Assembly: GCA_904063045.1 (NCBI GenBank)
Contig: CAJFCJ010000014.1
Span: 2,105,643-2,169,642, forward strand
Origin: Dimorphilus gyrociliatus
Lineage: Eukaryota; Annelida; Polychaeta; Dinophilidae
DNA: 64,000 bases
Reading direction: 5' to 3'
Part shown: one piece after another, positions 58,401 to 64,000 of the stretch
How positions within the stretch are numbered: the first letter of the stretch is position 1
How the letters are laid out: every line of letters starts with the position of its first letter
Position numbers and translations under genes: made by a program
The notes under the pieces: model-generated
Database searches by the model: none
The model's input: the letters and a program-made list of their open reading frames with translations, nothing else
Told to the model about the DNA's origin: nothing

Positions 58401-60373
58401 TTTGATCGTTGTTTTTGAGTGAAAATGTCGAAATTTAATAGATATATTGAGCGAAATTAACAGATAGTTTCCGCGATGGCGACCGGCGTATAGCGTGCCC
58501 ACGTGACCTTAACTGTAAAATATGATTGGTGTAGAGAATTTCAAACTTTATGACGTCACGGGCTATATTTCGACTCTCTTTTTTTCTAGAAAAGGGCTAC
58601 CATTTTTTTAAAAAAGCATAACAAATACACTTTTCACGCTTTTCACGCATTCTTATTCGCAAACAAACGTTTAAGCGGGCTTTAAGTAATGAAATATTGA
58701 ATAGTTCTTTGTTTCAATTGTTTACATCCTAACAGAAAAGTTTTTTGTTTATGAAAACCGGAAACGGAAATCAAATTTGAAAAAAATCTGTTGTTTGAAA
58801 TACTGTTAAAGAGAGCGTTCATTGGAAATAAAACAATATTAGCAAATACCATATTGTAGATAACGTAAACGTTCAAACAGTAGCCTGAAAATGCCATTTT
58901 AAGAAATGAAAAAGATAAAAACCGTAGTTATTTATTTCAAACTTTCCTAAATTTTATCAGACGACTAGTAGTAATATGTTAATTATATAATATTTGTTAG
59001 ATAGTGAAGAGTCTATATTTTTTCAAATATTAATAACAAAATATTAAATGCATGTATATTTTATTATTTTCGTTCAAAACATGAAAAGATTGACCTACTT
59101 TATTGAAAATTTAAAAATAGACTTCTTGAGCACCTGTAGCAATAAATTATAATAACGTATATAACAAAAATTTCATAATTGTTATTTTACGTTATCAATG
59201 ATCTAAGACTAAGGAATTAAATAATAATTGAAATGTCATTGTGATTCAAGAAGCTTTGACAAAAAATAAGCAACGGTTGAAAAACTGAAAATGTAACATT
59301 TTGTGAGCGAGTTGGCCTCTTGCATTCTCGTCAACTGCATTTATAAAGTTGAATATATGATATATATATATATATATATCTTTATTGAAGAGTTAATACC
59401 TGAAAAATTAATATTTAATAGTAACGTTTTTTAACGTAGAAAATATAGGCTTACCTTTTCAATAGAAGTAGATTCAATCATCATCATCTTTTGAATAACG
59501 CTTGAAAATGATACTTAATGATTGAAATTTTATGAAAAAATTGTCTTTTTTTACTTTTTTTTCTTGTTATTATAAGATTATTGAATGTATTGCAAAAAGG
59601 TAGAAAGAAGAATAATAGCAGAGAGAATTATTCTATGGTTAATATATAATTAATAAAAGACTGTATGTTGCAAAATATTTTAGGTTGTATTTATTTTATA
59701 TATATTAATTTAATTACAGTATTAACTAATAATATCACACCAAATATATTAGAGCAATAGGACATTGGCTATTTACAAATTTCGCAAGCAATAGGTGAAA
59801 AAAAATAATGTAATAGCTGGATATGTACATGAATTTCTCAAGCCACAATACAAAAATTGAGTATACAGTAAAATAATTTGACTTTTTTTTTCTTTTTTGT
59901 TTAGATCTTATTGATTTTACATTTGAATATCATACTTAATATTAAATAAGCCAAGTGAGCAAATGTAGTACAAAAGCATTCAATATTAATTATAAAGGTT
60001 ATACATGTAATATACAATATATACTTATTAATGTTTAGTTTGTAAATTACATATATATGCTAATAGATGTGCTATTGTTACTTTTTTTATTTACCATTAA
60101 TTTAAGCTGGTGAATTAAGGTGAAAAAAACATTGAAAATAAGAAATCAATTCAGTATATTTTCGTGGAAAGCGCAAACGGTGATTTTTGTAGGATAATTA
60201 TATTACTTTTACCTTTATTTTTATTACCTTGCATAATGTTTTTAGGTTGTTAGATTCATCCTCTGTTTTATATAATGGAATTTCGGTATAGGTTGGTGGG
60301 ATAAGGGGAAAGAGAGAAAAAAAAAGAAAAAAAGACAAAAATTATCTTTCATGTAAAATTCATATTATTTTTC
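58401..60373. other. Intergenic: repeat-protein promoter to STRA6-like 3' end
   Basis: The first 170 bp are unusually GC-rich for the window and look like the repeat-protein promoter. The rest is AT-rich with a (TA)n run near 59357-59380 and pyrimidine tracts. No coding content seen. Confidence 0.55.
58500..58505. promoter_or_regulatory. E-box CACGTG upstream of repeat protein
   Basis: CCCACGTGACC lies 100 bp upstream of the minus-strand ATG at 58400, in a GC-richer promoter region that also holds GCGATGGCGACC. Confidence 0.4.
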
Positions 60374-61611
60374 TTAAAGATATGTAACCGTTGCTGAATT
60401 TACAATTTCAATTGCTGAATCCTGTATTAAATTCCATTGTGGGGTAATCATGCAATACTTGATACTAGAACAGTGGTACTTACAACAATTTGAGTGTCCT
60501 TTTTAGGTTCCTTCTCGTCATTTCTTGAATTTTTCTCGCTCTCTATATCTTTCTTTTTAGCTTTATCTAGTTCCTTCTCAGCTTTCATTTTTTCGAGTAA
60601 TTCTTCCCTCTTTTTACGTCTGATCTCTTCGTGTATTTTCCTTTTGATATCAAACACTAACTCAGGATTGTTCAATAAAGTATAACATTTCCACCATCTA
60701 AATTTTATTTGGTTTCTCTTCAATTGAACTTCTTCATCGACGGCTAAAGGTGCTGCATTTTCAGGATGATCACCAATGCTACCGTTTACGGTTCTGTCAT
60801 CTCTGCTATTTAACTTATCTATAAGCATGTAACAGAAAAATCTTAAGATTGGATGGTTATGATAAAGCTCTAGATAAAGCATTCTTAGATAGGCGTTGTG
60901 ACCCGTGTCCAATTTTTCAAACCCTCTCATCAATAGGCATCTATCTGTTCTACTAATTAAAAGTGCGCCAAAAACGACAGAAAAAACGATTCTCTTGAGG
61001 CAGCCAAATACACCAATAATGACATTAAAGAAGAAAAGAAAGAATGAAATGACGTGAAAAACTCTTCGGTTATTAATAGCCAAAAACCTTCCTTTTTCTT
61101 GCAGAAATGCTAATCTGGCCAGTACTAATTGCAGAATATTTAAAATGATGCTGACCAAGACGCTTGGCCTATATATATTGGAATATGAAATAACAATTGT
61201 TTAATAAATCAATGATAGCTTACCATAAAGAGAGTAAAATTTTTATCAGCCAGTTGACATGACCCTTTAATAGAGGTCTGATAAATAGCAGAATGACAAT
61301 AGATAAGACGACTGTAATAAGTATCATAACCAATGTGAAGCCCCAGAAGAGATAAGCTATTTGATAGCCCGCATATTTAAATGCCGATACAACTGTCGAA
61401 TCCGGAGATGGGAGAGATTTTCCCATAAAATTTTTTCTTCCCTTATAAAGTTTAGCAATGTGAATCCTTAAAAAAAGAAATTATTATATAACTTAATTAT
61501 ATTAAAGATAAACAAAATATTACTTGTAGGCTATAGCCATATGAATACAAAACAAAATATGAAGCATCAATGATAGATAAATACCAGTTAGGAAGCAGCC
61601 TGTTAATTTAC

Positions 61612-61647
<36 letters not shown>

Positions 61648-63789
61648 TGTATACAGTATATACATATACTATAAATTATGAAATATAAAGCGATAGACCT
61701 CTAAAAGTGTTGACAATAGCCAATATTTCGGTTAAGATGGATTTTGGTAATTTTCTATACTTTTCACCGTGAACCACATACAAGATAAGCTGAGAATATA
61801 GCCATTTTTAATTTAGATTTTACAACATTCAACTAATAATTCAACTTATGTAGCTATGATTTATTCATTGAAATTGAATTTTTTAAATTAATAAGCTACA
61901 AATGCCGATTTTTTTTCTTTTCTAAAATTTGGAATTTAAAGAATAAAAACCTCTGTTAAATCATCCAAATTGATTTCATCTTTTTCGGTAACTTGGTCAA
62001 TTACCGCTTCTAGTACATCGTGTAAAAATCTAAATCTCGGATCAATAGTTCTATGAAAGAAAATTGCGATCTGAATAGAAGAAAAGAAGATATTAGAAAT
62101 ATGTGTCTGTATATATATATATATATATAAATTATATATAAGTGAGCATAAAACTAATCTTACACCAAACATTCCAACAACGCCAACAGCGAGAGTAGAG
62201 CACAATCTCGTTGAAAACTTGAATCCTTTTAAAATTGAATGGAAATTTATAGAATTTAAATAAATTTATATAAATTTACCATCTAAATTCTCTAATTTAA
62301 ATTTTGTTTTTATCTTGTAAATAATGTTTTTAACCGGTCTGAAAGTAATAATAAATTAATTAGTAAATCAACTAATAATATAAATACATATGAAAATACT
62401 AACTCCTGGACTTCTTCGGGTTTAAGTAAATCTCTAACGTATTTATAAGCATTAGTTTCTATCAAAGGTACACAAAAATCGCAATTCTATAATAAAAAGG
62501 TAATAATTATTAAATACTGTTTAAAAAATAAACAAATTAGAGAGAAAGAGCAAACTATATTCTTACCCCAACGTTCTGATAGAAAGGAAGTTGAATTTGC
62601 CACTAAAAGATGAAATATAAGTCTTTAATTGTAGTAATAAAATCTTTTTAAGTAAAAATCAATACATTAATCTTGTACAAAGTGATTAAAAAAATAAATC
62701 AAAGAGAATATATAACACATATTAGATATTTGCTAATTAATTAATAAAGTTGAAGCGAAAGAATCTTATTTATTTATTGACACTTTATTTTTGACTGCTT
62801 TGCATTTTAAATACCTTTCCTAAATGCTGATATTCTGGTTTAAGTTTCTAAAGAATTGTTTTTTTAAAAAAAAAAAAGAGAATTAAAAAAAGAAATTAAT
62901 GATAGTTTTGTCAATTTTTTTCCCGTTTGTTCTAAACAGTTTTTTTCACAATTGTATAATAGGAAAAGGTGCATCTTTCTGGTATCGAGGTAACATGTTT
63001 TAATAATACAAACCTTTACTTTTCGAAGATATATTAGCTTTAGGTTGATGAATAGGTCATACAAGTAGCTGAAACTTAATACCAACATTACTAGCAGTAG
63101 AGGTATAAATCCGGCTAAACTTGTTAAGTGAACTATGTTCTGTTTTTAATAAAGCAAAACAAAGGATTAATATAATAGATTACATAATTAAATATTAATA
63201 GTAAAGAAAATGTCATATTAATAGCTTACATAGTATCCAGATCCTCGGGGTGTACAAAAGTACAACTCCCTTGTTCTAATAACCAACCAAAAGAACATGT
63301 TCCCAATTCCAACTAAATTGGCAAAAATAACCTTATGTAGCCGTACACATACAAACATTGGATAAAAGGCCAAACAAAGTAGGCATACGTTCAGCATCTT
63401 AACAAAAGCTATTTAGTAATTAAATAATGGAATGTTTATTAAGACAATATTATATGTTATAAGTGAAACTTTACTATTTATCCATTTCATTTTAGGATCT
63501 TTACGAACTTCGACACCTATTTCCCAAAAATTTTCGCCAAAGAAAAGATCAAGGAGCAGATAACTCATCGAAACAAACGCGCAAACGTAATATAACCGTC
63601 TTTTAGTATCGTCTAATAGATTAACTGGACTGTAATGGTAAAAAAAAGTGAATGAATGTTTAACTTGAAAGAAATAATTTTAATAATTGTCTGTTATTTT
63701 TACAATAAACATCCAGGCCAAGCGCAACAACAATTCAATTTACAACGCCTTCTTCTATCCCAAGCGGACATTATTAGTAGAAACACAAT
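60374..63789 (-). CDS. STRA6-like multi-pass protein (retinol-uptake receptor family), 5' end off window
   Basis: Partial gene; the 5' exon(s) lie beyond the right edge. Visible exons, 5' to 3': 63789-63704, 63629-63475, 63408-63230, 63139-63014, 62847-62815, 62602-62567, 62486-62404, 62338-62280, 62225-62164, 62070-61951, 61789-61699, 61599-61524, 61466-61224, 61168-60484 and 60421-60374, 693 residues. STRA6 takes up retinol from its plasma carrier across the membrane in vertebrates. Family marks are a Cys-rich cytosolic stretch then PVNLLDDTKRRLYYVCAF, many TM helices, and the region RTDRCLLMRGFEKLDTGHNA with YLELYHNHPILRFFCYMLID, the most conserved STRA6 block. A Lys/Glu-rich coil follows. 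A GTAAGT donor at 60483 and CAG acceptor at 60422 add a last exon ending SATVTYL; without splicing the frame ends at 60448. Ligand in this animal is unknown. Confidence 0.85.
61617..61644. repeat. (TA)n microsatellite
   Basis: TA run inside a STRA6-like intron, followed by overlapping TATACAGTGTATACAGTATA words. Confidence 0.9.
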
Positions 63790-64000
63790 CTGTTGAATAT
63801 TAATTATAATTAATAGCATTGATATCAAAAATGATTCAAAATTTTTCAAATATTAATTATAATAAAAAGAATAATTGTTATGAAATGGTGGCTAGCCTAT
63901 TAGCTATAAAATATAAATATACATAGTAGTATGCTGTAAATATATACCGTGTTCAGTATATATATATTGGTTTGTTTAACTCCTCTTAATTTATTAAAAT

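Overview
The window is AT-rich animal nuclear DNA. Genes are split by many canonical GT..AG introns, mostly about 50-90 nt with a few of kilobase size. It has metazoan histone genes with the replication-dependent 3' stem-loop, two tRNA-Asp genes, and orthologs of genes typical of bilaterians (SEL1L3, STRA6-like, TMEM198, FUOM, SLC22). The compact introns and this gene mix suggest a small-genome invertebrate, perhaps a spiralian such as an annelid; that assignment is inference. There is no prokaryotic or viral block.

Layout. 1-3.5 kb: no gene found. 3.6-6.4 kb: divergent H2B(-)/H2A(+) pair with TATA, CCAAT and octamer elements; H2A carries a 69-nt intron. 7.0-15.8 kb(+): SLC16/monocarboxylate-transporter-like gene with a long Ser-rich tail. 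17.3-18.7 kb(-): DHRS11-like short-chain dehydrogenase (SDR-A). 21.1-29.2 kb(+): membrane guanylate cyclase whose 6-kb intron contains an antisense paralog of the SDR (SDR-B, 24.8-26.4 kb). 29.8-31.2 kb(+): leucine-rich-repeat type I membrane protein. 33.5-34.0 kb(+): two identical tRNA-Asp(GTC) genes. 34.8-37.4 kb(+): SLC22 organic-ion transporter. 38.8-40.5 kb(+): hexokinase, convergent with an intronless glycerophosphodiester phosphodiesterase at 40.7-41.8 kb(-). 42.4-46.4 kb(-): SEL1L3. 47.3-48.2 kb(+): fucose mutarotase. 49.0-51.7 kb(+): TMEM198. 53.5-55.7 kb(+): an unusual Rab-like GTPase with an acidic insert and an extra C-terminal region. 56.2-58.4 kb(-): a small Lys-rich protein with an internal repeat that I do not recognise. 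60.4-63.8 kb(-): 3' part of a STRA6-like gene running off the right edge.

The genes do not form an operon-like pathway; most are separate housekeeping or membrane genes. Exons were joined by hand from reading-frame phase and splice sites, so each gene feature spans first to last coding base and its exons are listed in the evidence. The strongest leads are the atypical GTPase, the repeat protein with introns at the repeat joint, the SDR duplication nested in the cyclase intron with a shared altered active site, the intron-bearing stem-loop H2A, and a recurrent AGATGGCG-type (CTCF-like) motif that also brackets the histone pair.
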